Shown here: piece by piece, positions 1 through 7,884 of the stretch
Numbering within the stretch: position 1 is the first letter of the stretch
Layout of the letters: every line of letters begins with the position of its first letter
Source: CADEFQ01 sp035342635
Lineage (GTDB): Bacteria; Pseudomonadota; Gammaproteobacteria; Steroidobacterales; Steroidobacteraceae
DNA length: 21,049 bases
Direction: 5' to 3'
Assembly: GCA_035342635.1 (NCBI GenBank)
Contig: DAOQXO010000038.1
Span: 1-21,049, forward strand
Made by a program: the position numbers and the translations under genes
Notes under the pieces: model-generated
What the model was told of the DNA's origin: nothing
What the model saw: the letters and a program-made list of their open reading frames with translations, nothing else
Database searches by the model: none

Positions 1-929
1 ACGCCGATCGCCGCGCCGATCGCGCCGACCACCACGCCTTCCGCAACGAGCAGCCGCTCGAGTTCGCCGCGCGTGACCCCGAGCGCGCGCAGCAGCGCGA
101 GCGAGCTGCGCCGTCGCAATACGGACAGGGCCTGCGCCGTCAGGACGAGAAAGCCGCCCGTCAGCACGGCGACCAGCGCGAGCATGCCGAGGTTCGTGCG
201 GTAGGCACGAGTCGCCGACGCGGCGCGCTCGCTGTCGATCGCCGGTGTCACGACGGCGACGCCCGCGGGCAGCAGGGGCTCGATCGCCGCGCGCACGGCC
301 GCCGTGCTGGCGCCCTCTTCGAGGCGGACATCGATGCGCGTCAACAGGCCGAGCCGATCGAACTGCCATTGCGCCGCCGCGATGTCCATGATGCCGAGCG
401 GGCGCGGATAGGCATCGGCGTCGAGCAGCCCGAGCACCCGCAGATGACGGGTCGTCGTGCCGGCGAGCACGTTGAGGCGATCGCCGCTCCGCAGCTGCCG
501 TCGTTCGGCCGCCGTCGCGCTCAGGAAGATGCCGTCGGGCTCGAAGAAGTCGCGCAGGTTGCCCGCGAACTCGCCAAACAGCGCCGGCTGTACGCCCGCT
601 GCGCGAAACGTATCGAGGCCGACGACAGTCAGTCCGTCCACTTTCAGCTCGAGAACCGGGCTCGCGATCGCGACCCCGTCGAGCCGCGCGACGTCTGCGA
701 ACAGCGCCTCCGGGAACCCTGGCGGTGAGCCGCGCACGACCAGGTCGGCCTCGCCCGCGAGGCGTCGCGCGGCCTGCTCGAACTCGTCGAGCGCGCCGCG
801 ATTGACGAGATGGATCGCCGAGGCCATCGCCGTGCCGAGCGCGAGGGCCAGCACGGTGACCGCGATGCGCGCCCGGCTCTCGCGCCACTGCGCGAACAGC
901 AGGCGCGCCCACGTGCGTGCCGGCGTCAT
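1..929 (-). CDS. ABC transporter permease, FtsX/MacB-like (partial, C-terminus outside window)
   Basis: Membrane subunit of an ABC transporter of the LolCE/YbbP/MacB kind; such permeases move lipoproteins or hydrophobic substrates or act mechanically from the inner membrane. About 309 codons are visible on the minus strand from an ATG at 929; the frame stays open to the window edge. The N-terminus has one hydrophobic helix (about residues 18-36, ending in ALGTAMASAIHLVNRGAL), followed by a long soluble, presumably periplasmic domain. A second helix lies near residue 260 (GMLALVAVLTGGFLVLTAQA), then the cytoplasmic motif SLALLRALGVTRGEL that is typical of the FtsX domain. The start overlaps the stop of the upstream ATPase gene (ATGA), so translation is probably coupled and the two proteins are partners. 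The substrate cannot be told from the sequence. Full-length YbbP-type proteins have about 800 residues, so over half may be missing. Confidence 0.85.
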   Translation of the reverse strand, partial: MTPARTWARLLFAQWRESRARIAVTVLALALGTAMASAIHLVNRGALDEFEQAARRLAGEADLVVRGSPPGFPEALFADVARLDGVAIASPVLELKVDGLTVVGLDTFRAAGVQPALFGEFAGNLRDFFEPDGIFLSATAAERRQLRSGDRLNVLAGTTTRHLRVLGLLDADAYPRPLGIMDIAAAQWQFDRLGLLTRIDVRLEEGASTAAVRAAIEPLLPAGVAVVTPAIDSERAASATRAYRTNLGMLALVAVLTGGFLVLTAQALSVLRRRSSLALLRALGVTRGELERLLVAEGVVVGAIGAAIG

Positions 930-1624
930 GGCGCGCCGGGCAGCGGCGCGAGACCCTGCGCCGTCAGTGCGAGCGTGCGATCGGCGCTGCGCGCGGCAGT
1001 CACCGAGTGCGTGATCAGGATGCCCGCGCCGCCATTGGCGTGGATCTGCTCGCGCAGCAGCGCGAGCACCTGCGCCGCCGTGCGCGGATCGAGATTGCCG
1101 GTCGGCTCATCGGCGAGCACGAGTCGCGGCCGGTGCACCAGCGCGCGCGCAATGGCGACGCGCTGCAGCTCGCCACCCGACAGCTCGCGCGGGTGACGCG
1201 GCGCGAAATCCGCAAGCCCGACCGCTTCGAGCATCTGCGCGACGCGCGCGGAGCGCTCGCGTGCGGCAACGCCCAGCAGATCGATCGGCAGCGCCACGTT
1301 CTGCGCCACCGTGAGGTAGGGCAGCACATGGAAGGCCTGGAACACGAAGCCCATCTGCCGGCGACGCAGCAGCGTGGCGCCCTCATCATCGAGCGCCGAG
1401 ATGTCGATGCCGCCCAGGCGGATCGTGCCCGCGTCTGGTCGGTCGAGTCCGGCGATCAGGTTCAGCAGCGTCGACTTGCCGACGCCCGACTCGCCCATGA
1501 TCGCCACGTACTCGCCGGCGGCGAGCGACAGATCGACGCCAGCGAGGATCGGTGGGCGATCCTCACTATAGCGCTTGGTGAGCCCTTCCACCTCGAGCAG
1601 TGCGCGCTGCGGTACCTCTTGCAT
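926..1624 (-). CDS. ABC transporter ATP-binding protein, LolD/YbbA family
   Basis: Cytoplasmic ATPase that powers the FtsX-like permease encoded immediately downstream. The 232-residue protein has every hallmark motif: Walker A GESGVGKST (44-52), Q-loop Q96, ABC signature LSGGELQR (148-155), Walker B LVLADEP (168-174) followed by TGNLD, and the H-loop histidine in ITHS (about 206). LADEPTGNLD and FVFQAFHVLPYLTVAQNV are typical of the LolD/MacB/YbbA branch. I chose the ATG at 1624 because homologues start shortly before the EVEGLTKRY strand; an upstream in-frame ATG at 1684 would add 20 low-complexity residues. The gene lies 70 bases beyond the dnaE2 stop with no clear terminator between, so read-through from the SOS operon is possible. 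YbbA and LolD cannot be separated without the rest of the permease. Confidence 0.9.
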   Translation of the reverse strand: MQEVPQRALLEVEGLTKRYSEDRPPILAGVDLSLAAGEYVAIMGESGVGKSTLLNLIAGLDRPDAGTIRLGGIDISALDDEGATLLRRRQMGFVFQAFHVLPYLTVAQNVALPIDLLGVAARERSARVAQMLEAVGLADFAPRHPRELSGGELQRVAIARALVHRPRLVLADEPTGNLDPRTAAQVLALLREQIHANGGAGILITHSVTAARSADRTLALTAQGLAPLPGAP

Positions 1625-1694
1625 CGGCTGAGTGTAGCGGGACCGTGATCCGGACGTCCCCGAAGTCTCGCTTTGCCCCGGCACACATTCGGCT

Positions 1695-4600
1695 TCAATG
1701 AAAATTCCGCGCGCGCGGCAAGAGTGAGCCGAGCAGCGCGCTGCGATCGATCAGCCGCCGCGCGACGAGGTGCGTGACGACGCCCTGGCGTTGCAGCCGC
1801 CCGTGCACTTCAAGCAGGTATGACTCGAGCAGCGGCCGGCGCTGCGCATCGCCGACGCGCTCCCACACGATCAGGTTCGCGTTGGCCGTCTCGTCCTCGA
1901 TCGTGACAAAGGTGACGCCGCTCGCGGTGCCGGGCCGCTGGCGCGTGAGCACGATGCCCGCGGTGCGCACCTCGCTGCCGTCCGGCAGCGTCGCCAGATC
2001 GCTGAGCGGTATCAGGCGCTCGCGCGCCAGCTTTCCCCGCAGCAGCGCGAGTGGATGGCGGCGAAGCGTGAGGCCGGTGCTGCGGTAGTCCGCGACGATG
2101 TCCTGGCCTTCGGTGGGCGCGGCGAGCAGCGGAATGCCTTCGCCCGCGCCTGCCCGGGGCGCGGTGGGCAGCGGCGGCTCGCTGCCCGCGACCTCCCAGA
2201 ACGCGAGATGGCGGTGTTCCGCGAGTCCCGACAGCGCGTCGGCGCCGGCCAGCGCTTCGAGCTCGCGCCGGTCGAGCGCAGCACGCGTGGCGAGATCCTG
2301 CACGTCGGCGAACGGCCGCTGCGCACGGGCGGCGACGAGTCGCCGCGCCGCCGCTTCACCGAGGCCGGACACGAGGCGCAGTCCGAGGCGCAGCGCGCGA
2401 TCGTCCTCGAGCGTGCACTCCCAGTGGCTCGCGAGCGCCGTGGCCGGGCGCACCTCGACGCCGTGCTCACGCGCATCGCGCACGAGCTGCGCCGGCTGGT
2501 AGAAGCCCATCGGCTGGCTGTTGAGCAGCGCGCAGGTGAAGGCCGCAGGCTCGTGATGCTTGAGCCAGGCGGAGACATACACGAGCAGCGCGAAGCTCGC
2601 GGCATGCGATTCGGGAAAGCCGTATTCGCCGAAGCCGAGGATCTGCTTGAAGATCCGTTCCGCGAACTCGATGCCGTAGCCTCGCTCGAGCAGGCCGCGG
2701 GTCAGCTTGTCGTGGAAATGACCGAGCCCGCCGTGGCGCTTCCAGGCCGCCATCGAGCGGCGCAGCTGGTCCGCCTCGCCCGGCGTGAAGCCCGCAGCCT
2801 CGATCGCGAGCTGCATCACCTGTTCCTGGAACAGCGGGATGCCGAGCGTGCGCTTGAGCACCTTCTCGACTTCGGGGCCCGGATAGTCCACCGGCTCGCT
2901 GCCTTCGCGCCGGCGCAGATAGGGATGCACCATGCCGCCCTGGATCGGCCCCGGCCGCACGATCGCCACCTGGATCACGAGGTCGTAGTAACGGCGCGGC
3001 TTCAGGCGCGGCAGCATCGCCATCTGCGCGCGCGATTCCACCTGGAACACGCCGACCGCATCGGCGCGGCAGAGCATGTCGTAGACGCCCCGGTCGTCCT
3101 GCGGGACATCGGCCAGCGTGAGCGGCTCACCCCGCAGCGCCGAGACCGACGCCAGCGCGCGCCGTATCGCCGAAAGCATGCCGAGGCCCAGCACATCCAC
3201 CTTGAGCAGGCCGAGCGCGTCGAGGTCGTCCTTGTCCCATTCGATCACCGTGCGATCGGGCATCGCGGCGTTCTCGATCGGCACCAGTTCCTCGAGCGCT
3301 CCCGCCGAGATCACGAAGCCGCCGACATGCTGCGAGAGATGGCGCGGAAAGCCGATCAGCTCCTGCGCGAGCTGGAACAGTCGCGTGAGCACGGGGCTTT
3401 CCGGATCGAACCCCGCCTCGCTCGCGCGTGCGACCCGCCCCGCCTCGCGATCCCACCACTGCAGCGTGCGGGTGAGGCGCTCGATACCCGCCGGATCGAG
3501 GCCCAGCGCCTTGCCGAGATCGCGCAGCGCGCTGCGCGGTCGATAACTGATCACGGTCGCGGTCAGCGCCGTGCGCTCGCGGCCATACTTGCCGTAGATG
3601 TACTGGATCACCTCCTCGCGCCGTTCATGCTCGAAGTCGATGTCGATGTCGGGCGGCTCCTTGCGCTCGCGCGAGACGAAGCGCTCCATCAGCAGCTGCA
3701 TTTCCTCGTGCGCCGGATCGACCGCGGTAACGCCGAGGCAATAGCACACCGCCGAATTGGCCGCCGAGCCGCGACCCTGGCACAGGATGCCCTGCCCCCT
3801 CGCGTAGCGGACGATGTCGTGCACCGTGAGGAAATAGGGTTCGTAATGCAGCTCGGCAATCAACGTGAGCTCGTGCCCGACCCGGTCGCGCACCTTCTGC
3901 GGCGCGCCCTGCGGCCAGCGTTCGCGCATGCCCGCCTCGGTGAGCTGGCGCAGCCAGGATGACGCCGTTTCGCCGGCCGGCACGAGTTCCCGCGGATACT
4001 CGTAGCGCAGTTCCTCGAGCGAGAAACGGCAGCGCGCGGCGATCTCCACGGTCGCCGCGAGCAGCGGCGCGGGATAGAGCTTCGCGAGCCGGCCGCGCTC
4101 GCGCAGATGGCGCTCGCCGTTGCGATACAGCGCATGGCCCGCCTGCGCGACCGGCACGCCGAGCCGGATCGCGGTCACGGCATCCTGCAGGCGCCGGCGC
4201 GCGCGCGCATGCATGTGCACGTCGCCACTCGCGACGAGCGGCAGCCCCGCGCGCCGGCCGATCCGCATGAGCGACTCGAGGCGCGCGGCATCGTCGCCTT
4301 CGCGCAGCAGCTCGACCGCGAGCCAGGCCTCGCCGGCGAAACGTTCGCGGATGCGCCCGGCCAGCGCCACCGCGCGCGTCTCGTCGGCCAGGTCCCGCGG
4401 CGGCAGCCACAGCACGAGACAGTGTTCGAGGAGCGCATCGACGTCATCGAAACCGAGATCGTAGCGGCCCTTCTCCGCCGCGCGCCGCCCGCGCGTGATC
4501 AGCCGGCAGAGACGCGCATAGCCCTGGCGGCCGGTCGCGAGCGCGACGAACGCAAGCCCACACCGCAGGTGGAACTCCGCGCCGATGAGCAGCGGCAACC

Positions 4601-4811
4601 CGCACTGCCTCGCCGCAAGATGCGCGCGCACGGCCCCGGCGACCGAGCACTCGTCGGTGATCGCGAGCGCTGCATAGCCGAGGGCGGCGGCGCGCTCGAC
4701 CAGTTCCTGCGGATGCGAGGCGCCGCGCAGAAAGGTGAAGTTGGAGAGGCAGTGCAGCTCGGCGTAGGCCGGGGCCGCGCCGCCGCCCTGCACCGGAACG
4801 CGCATCGTCAT
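1695..4811 (-). CDS. dnaE2: Error-prone DNA polymerase III alpha subunit, DnaE2 (ImuC)
   Basis: C-family polymerase that extends across DNA lesions with ImuA and ImuB during SOS mutagenesis. From the ATG at 4811 it has 1038 residues, normal for DnaE2. An N-terminal PHP domain opens with ELHCLSNFTFLRGASHPQEL (residues 18-37), the form typical of DnaE2 rather than the replicative DnaE. The palm carries PPDIDIDF with the two catalytic aspartates at about 388 and 390, and LKVDVLGLGML supplies the third at about 539. A helix-hairpin-helix/OB-fold C-terminus includes VTFVTIEDETANANLIVWE. The reading frame is open further upstream to 5156, but those residues are Arg/His-rich and lie over the GFA gene in another frame, so they are not coding. 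The start is 14 bases after the GFA stop, consistent with one transcript. An ATG at 4805 is an equally possible start. Confidence 0.96.
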   Translation of the reverse strand: MTMRVPVQGGGAAPAYAELHCLSNFTFLRGASHPQELVERAAALGYAALAITDECSVAGAVRAHLAARQCGLPLLIGAEFHLRCGLAFVALATGRQGYARLCRLITRGRRAAEKGRYDLGFDDVDALLEHCLVLWLPPRDLADETRAVALAGRIRERFAGEAWLAVELLREGDDAARLESLMRIGRRAGLPLVASGDVHMHARARRRLQDAVTAIRLGVPVAQAGHALYRNGERHLRERGRLAKLYPAPLLAATVEIAARCRFSLEELRYEYPRELVPAGETASSWLRQLTEAGMRERWPQGAPQKVRDRVGHELTLIAELHYEPYFLTVHDIVRYARGQGILCQGRGSAANSAVCYCLGVTAVDPAHEEMQLLMERFVSRERKEPPDIDIDFEHERREEVIQYIYGKYGRERTALTATVISYRPRSALRDLGKALGLDPAGIERLTRTLQWWDREAGRVARASEAGFDPESPVLTRLFQLAQELIGFPRHLSQHVGGFVISAGALEELVPIENAAMPDRTVIEWDKDDLDALGLLKVDVLGLGMLSAIRRALASVSALRGEPLTLADVPQDDRGVYDMLCRADAVGVFQVESRAQMAMLPRLKPRRYYDLVIQVAIVRPGPIQGGMVHPYLRRREGSEPVDYPGPEVEKVLKRTLGIPLFQEQVMQLAIEAAGFTPGEADQLRRSMAAWKRHGGLGHFHDKLTRGLLERGYGIEFAERIFKQILGFGEYGFPESHAASFALLVYVSAWLKHHEPAAFTCALLNSQPMGFYQPAQLVRDAREHGVEVRPATALASHWECTLEDDRALRLGLRLVSGLGEAAARRLVAARAQRPFADVQDLATRAALDRRELEALAGADALSGLAEHRHLAFWEVAGSEPPLPTAPRAGAGEGIPLLAAPTEGQDIVADYRSTGLTLRRHPLALLRGKLARERLIPLSDLATLPDGSEVRTAGIVLTRQRPGTASGVTFVTIEDETANANLIVWERVGDAQRRPLLESYLLEVHGRLQRQGVVTHLVARRLIDRSALLGSLLPRARNFH

Positions 4812-4825
4812 GCCGTCGCGCCGCG

Positions 4826-5173
4826 CTAGAGGCTGCGCCCGTCGACTTTCTTCACTTCGAGCGTGGCAAGGTCGAGGGACGGGATGCAGCGCACATTGAG
4901 CGCCACGACCGCCTCGCCCTTCGGGCCGACGCCTTCGCCGAACGGGGCACAACCGCAGACTTCGCAGAAGCGGTGCCTGATCGCGTGCTTGTTGAAGGTC
5001 CAGGTCGAGAGATTCGCCTCCGGCGTGGTGAGACGCAGTTTCTCGCGCGGCATGAAATGCAGCAGATAACCCTTGCGTGCGCAGTGACTGCAGTTGCAGT
5101 CGATGACGGTGCCGATGTCGGTATCGGCCTCGAAGGCGATCCGGCCGCAATGACAACTGCCTTGATGGATCAT
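4826..5173 (-). CDS. GFA (glutathione-dependent formaldehyde-activating / CENP-V) domain protein
   Basis: Small (115-residue) zinc-binding protein of the GFA fold. Cysteines sit where the family binds zinc: CHC at 7-9, CNCSHC at 26-31, and FCEVCGC at 69-75. Family members include the glutathione/formaldehyde-adduct protein Gfa, but most are uncharacterised, so the reaction here is unknown. I chose the ATG at 5173 because GAGGAG lies about ten bases upstream and the family fold starts there; a start at 5236 would overlap imuB and add 21 unrelated residues. It lies 31 bases after the imuB stop and 14 bases before dnaE2, so it sits inside the mutasome operon. The sequence cannot show whether it works with the polymerases or handles an electrophile. 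Confidence 0.9.
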   Translation of the reverse strand: MIHQGSCHCGRIAFEADTDIGTVIDCNCSHCARKGYLLHFMPREKLRLTTPEANLSTWTFNKHAIRHRFCEVCGCAPFGEGVGPKGEAVVALNVRCIPSLDLATLEVKKVDGRSL

Positions 5174-5204
5174 GTCGATGCTCCTCGCGTGAATGACCAG
5201 ACGG

Positions 5205-6881
5205 TCAACCAAACACTCCGTGCAGGAACCACGCATGCGGCGGCCTGCGCTCCCGGTAGATCCACAGCAGCGCCGCCGCGCCGCTCCTCACGACGTAGTA
5301 GTCGCGCGCGACATCGCGGTCGTCCCACCAGCCGGTCTCGATACGTTCGGGACCCGCGAGCTTCTCGAGCGGACCCTCGTAATGCGGCCAGGCATTGCCG
5401 CCTGCCGGTGACGGCAGCGGCAATGGCGTCGACAGCAGCCACAGCGGGCGCCGGTCCGCGCCGATCGCCGGCACCGCCGATGCCGCGGCGCCCGCGCTGG
5501 CAGCCTGCCGCGCACCTGCGCCGGCATTGCGATGCACGAGCGGCTCGGCGATGCGCCACGCCGCCTCGGGCCGATGCTCCGGCACGAGGCAAAGTCCGTA
5601 GACACTTTCCTCGCCGAGCCGCGCGCGCAGGCGCTCGATGAGTTCGGGCGCTTCGCTCCCGGGCCCGCCGCCGTGTTCTCCCGGCTGCCATAGGGTCGCG
5701 CTCGCGGACCGCCGCGGCACGAGCCGGCTGCTCACGAGTTCACAGGCCGTGACCGGTGCTGCCAGCGTGGTCGCGGCGAGGCGCTCGCCGAGCAGGAAAC
5801 CGATCGGTGCCGCGGCGAAGGCCGGCTGCGCAAAGCGCAGGCGGCAGCGCGTGACGGCGCCACCGCGGTGGTGCAGGCGGCATTCGAGCGCCGTGATACT
5901 GCCCTGGCGGCGGCGCAGGAAATCCTCGAGCGCCTCGAGCATCGGAGCAAGGAACGCAACCAGGGCGGGCTGGCTCGTGAGCTCGTACGAGGGCTCGCCC
6001 CGCGCGCGATAACGCTCGCGCGGGACCACGGCGCGGCGCGGTGCGGCTTCGCGGCCGACGAGACGGTCGAGTGTAGCGAGGGTTTCATGCCCGAAGCGGC
6101 GCGCGAAGCCGGCGCGCGGCAGGCGCAGCGCGGCCCCGATCCCGTTCACGCCCATCTTCGCGAGCCGCCCGAGTGTGTCCTGCGGCAGGCGCAGCGTGGC
6201 GAGCGGCAATGGCGCGAGTGCGCCCACCAGTTGCGCGCGGTGCATGACCCGGAATGGCGCGGCGGCGCGACCGCGCGATACGCGCGCGCCGGCGAGCGCC
6301 GCAAGCGGCGTGGGCGCGAGCGCGAGCCGTGCGCGCGTGCCAACCCGTCGGCACGCCGCGCTCACCTGCGCGCACAACGCATCGACGCCGCCGAACAGCG
6401 CGAGACTGCCGCGCACTTCGAGCAGCACGCCGTCGGGCGGTTCGAGGCTGACTCGCGAAGTGAACTCCCCCGCCGCCGCCGCAAGCCGCTCGAGCAGCGC
6501 GCGCTCGGCGCCCGTGTCACGGTTGCGCGTATCGAGCCGCGGCTCGAGCGTGAGCGCCGCCGCGAGCGCCATGCCGGGCGCGACACCTCGTGCATGCGCG
6601 GCGCGGCTCGCGATCACGATCCGCTGCACGCGCCGCACCGGCTCGACGACAGCGACCGGCTGCGAGGCATCGCCTTCGCGGCACACGGCATCGAAGGCGA
6701 GCGTGGGCAGGTGCAGGGCCAGCCACAGCTCGCCCGCCTCTGCGCTGAGCGCGGGCGCGGGCGCAGGCGCGGGAGAACATGCCGGGCTCGGCGTCGGACG
6801 CCGGAGCGCGGCAGCGCCGACCGGCGATCCCCGGCCGGCCGCCTCGAACTCCAGGTCCTCAGCGCTCTTCGGCACGACCAT
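5205..6881 (-). CDS. imuB: ImuB, catalytically inactive Y-family polymerase homologue
   Basis: Scaffold of the SOS mutasome; in characterised systems ImuB links DnaE2 and ImuA to the sliding clamp. The 558-residue protein shows the Y-family layout: a beta strand LWLALHLPTLAFDAVCRE near residue 52, AARGVAPGM-like finger sequence, SLALFGGVDAL in the palm, and helix-hairpin-helix sequence LAKMGVNGIGAALRLPR. The metal ligands of active DinB (DMDxF and SLDE) are replaced by HLPTLAFD and SLEPPDGV, so polymerase activity is not expected. A late RRPLWLLSTPLPLP segment resembles the clamp-binding region of other ImuB proteins. The ATG at 6881 overlaps the imuA stop by 23 bases. The first 45 residues are Ala/Pro-rich and may be linker; a non-ATG start further in is possible. 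Confidence 0.93.
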   Translation of the reverse strand: MVVPKSAEDLEFEAAGRGSPVGAAALRRPTPSPACSPAPAPAPALSAEAGELWLALHLPTLAFDAVCREGDASQPVAVVEPVRRVQRIVIASRAAHARGVAPGMALAAALTLEPRLDTRNRDTGAERALLERLAAAAGEFTSRVSLEPPDGVLLEVRGSLALFGGVDALCAQVSAACRRVGTRARLALAPTPLAALAGARVSRGRAAAPFRVMHRAQLVGALAPLPLATLRLPQDTLGRLAKMGVNGIGAALRLPRAGFARRFGHETLATLDRLVGREAAPRRAVVPRERYRARGEPSYELTSQPALVAFLAPMLEALEDFLRRRQGSITALECRLHHRGGAVTRCRLRFAQPAFAAAPIGFLLGERLAATTLAAPVTACELVSSRLVPRRSASATLWQPGEHGGGPGSEAPELIERLRARLGEESVYGLCLVPEHRPEAAWRIAEPLVHRNAGAGARQAASAGAAASAVPAIGADRRPLWLLSTPLPLPSPAGGNAWPHYEGPLEKLAGPERIETGWWDDRDVARDYYVVRSGAAALLWIYRERRPPHAWFLHGVFG

Positions 6882-7488
6882 CCCCGAACTGCAGGTGGAT
6901 TGCCCCGCGCGCTCCGCCGCGGCTTTTCAGCAGCGACACCTCCACTCCGCCTCCGTGCGGCACGACCGCGAGACGCAGCGCAGCGGGTGACGGCTCGCGC
7001 GCGGCGCTGGCCTCGCGGAACACGATGCCGAGGGTACGACCGCGCTCGGTGGCGAGCTGCAGGCGACGCAGGCCGCGCGCTCGCACACGCGGCGCCCAGG
7101 CGAGCGCCGCCTCACAGGCACCCGAGCCGAGCGCCTGCTCCATGGCCCACAGCGGCGCTGCGGTGCGCACGATCAGTTGCCGGTCGAGTGCGATGCCGCG
7201 CTCGGCGAGCGCCGGCGCGAATGGTTCGAACGGCGGCGCGATCCACGCGAGCCAGCGCGCAGGCGTGAGCCCTGACAGTTGCGCCAGGACGGGAACGAGC
7301 AGCCGCAGCTCGCCGACGCCGGGACGCGGCGTCAGCAGTTCAACGAGACCCGCACGCGGCCAGCCGCCGCCCGGCAGGCTGGCATCGAGTGCCGGAAACC
7401 CCGTGGACCAGGTGGGCAGCTGCGCGGCGCTGCGCCCGCGCCACAATGCGGGATGCTGGAGGAGCCGAGCCAGCGGGTCGTCGGACAT
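6859..7488 (-). CDS. imuA: ImuA, RecA/SulA-like mutasome accessory protein
   Basis: Accessory factor required with ImuB and DnaE2 for damage-induced mutagenesis. The 209-residue protein resembles a reduced RecA core: WSTGFPALDASLPGGGWPRAGLVELL near residues 27-52 matches the RecA 'G.. LD..LGGG.p.G.i.E' region. There is no intact Walker A GxxxxGKT, which is normal for proteobacterial ImuA. Later stretches such as RRLQLATERGRTLGIVFRE also fit the family. It starts at an ATG at 7488, 27 bases after the VOC gene stop, with no obvious Shine-Dalgarno sequence, and overlaps imuB by 23 bases. ImuA is known to bind RecA and ImuB in other bacteria; that role is carried over by homology. Confidence 0.9.
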   Translation of the reverse strand: MSDDPLARLLQHPALWRGRSAAQLPTWSTGFPALDASLPGGGWPRAGLVELLTPRPGVGELRLLVPVLAQLSGLTPARWLAWIAPPFEPFAPALAERGIALDRQLIVRTAAPLWAMEQALGSGACEAALAWAPRVRARGLRRLQLATERGRTLGIVFREASAAREPSPAALRLAVVPHGGGVEVSLLKSRGGARGAIHLQFGDGRAEER

Positions 7489-7515
7489 CGATGCAATGGC
7501 AGCGCGGCGTGCGCA

Positions 7516-7884
7516 TCAGCGGACTTTGGCGAGCGAGAAATGCGGATTCTCGATGACACCGAAAACATTGCCGAAAGGATCGGTCACGGTGGCGGTCAGG
7601 ATGCCCTCGCCCACGTCCTGCAGCGGATCGCGCACGGCGGCGCCGAGCGACTCGAGCCGGCGCAGCTCCGCCGCCGCGTCGGGCACGCCCCAGTACACAA
7701 CCGTGCCGCCCGGGCCCGGCTTGCCGTCGGGAACGAGGCCGAGCTCGAAGCCGCCGACTTCGTAGCCAACATAGAACGGCTGGTCGAAATACGGCTCGCG
7801 CTCGAGCACGCGCGAATACCAGGCCTTCGCCGCGGCCAGATCGCCGACATGGTAGGCAGCGGTACGCAGTCCCTGGATGCTCAT
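7516..7884 (-). CDS. VOC (glyoxalase/bleomycin-resistance/dioxygenase) superfamily protein
   Basis: Small 122-residue vicinal-oxygen-chelate protein with the paired beta-alpha-beta-beta-beta pattern. Visible signatures are YHVGDLAAAKAWYSRVL (residues 11-27), GFELGLVPDG, and the closing DPFGNVFGVIENP. Candidate metal ligands are H12 and the glutamate of VIENP. VOC proteins may be glyoxalases, metal-thiol transferases, dioxygenases or drug-binding immunity proteins; the sequence does not decide. The ATG at 7884 lies inside the lexA stop (ATGA overlap), with GGGGGAAG about eight bases upstream, so it should be translated together with LexA and induced by DNA damage. This position in the lexA-imuA-imuB-dnaE2 cassette is unexpected and is discussed as a finding. 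Confidence 0.88.
   Translation of the reverse strand: MSIQGLRTAAYHVGDLAAAKAWYSRVLEREPYFDQPFYVGYEVGGFELGLVPDGKPGPGGTVVYWGVPDAAAELRRLESLGAAVRDPLQDVGEGILTATVTDPFGNVFGVIENPHFSLAKVR

Noticed and set aside
2055..3962. Long plus-strand open frame over dnaE2 (about 635 codons)
   Set aside because: It is the antisense of a well-conserved polymerase. Its translation is rich in Arg, His, Glu and Ala with no domain, as expected from opposite-strand frames in GC-rich coding DNA.
4812..5156. N-terminal extension of dnaE2
   Set aside because: The frame is open but encodes His/Arg-rich sequence over the GFA gene. DnaE2 homology starts after the ATG at 4811.
5868..7268. Plus-strand open frame over imuB and imuA (466 codons)
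   Set aside because: Arg/Ala-rich shadow frame, no recognisable domain, and it spans the boundary of two real genes.
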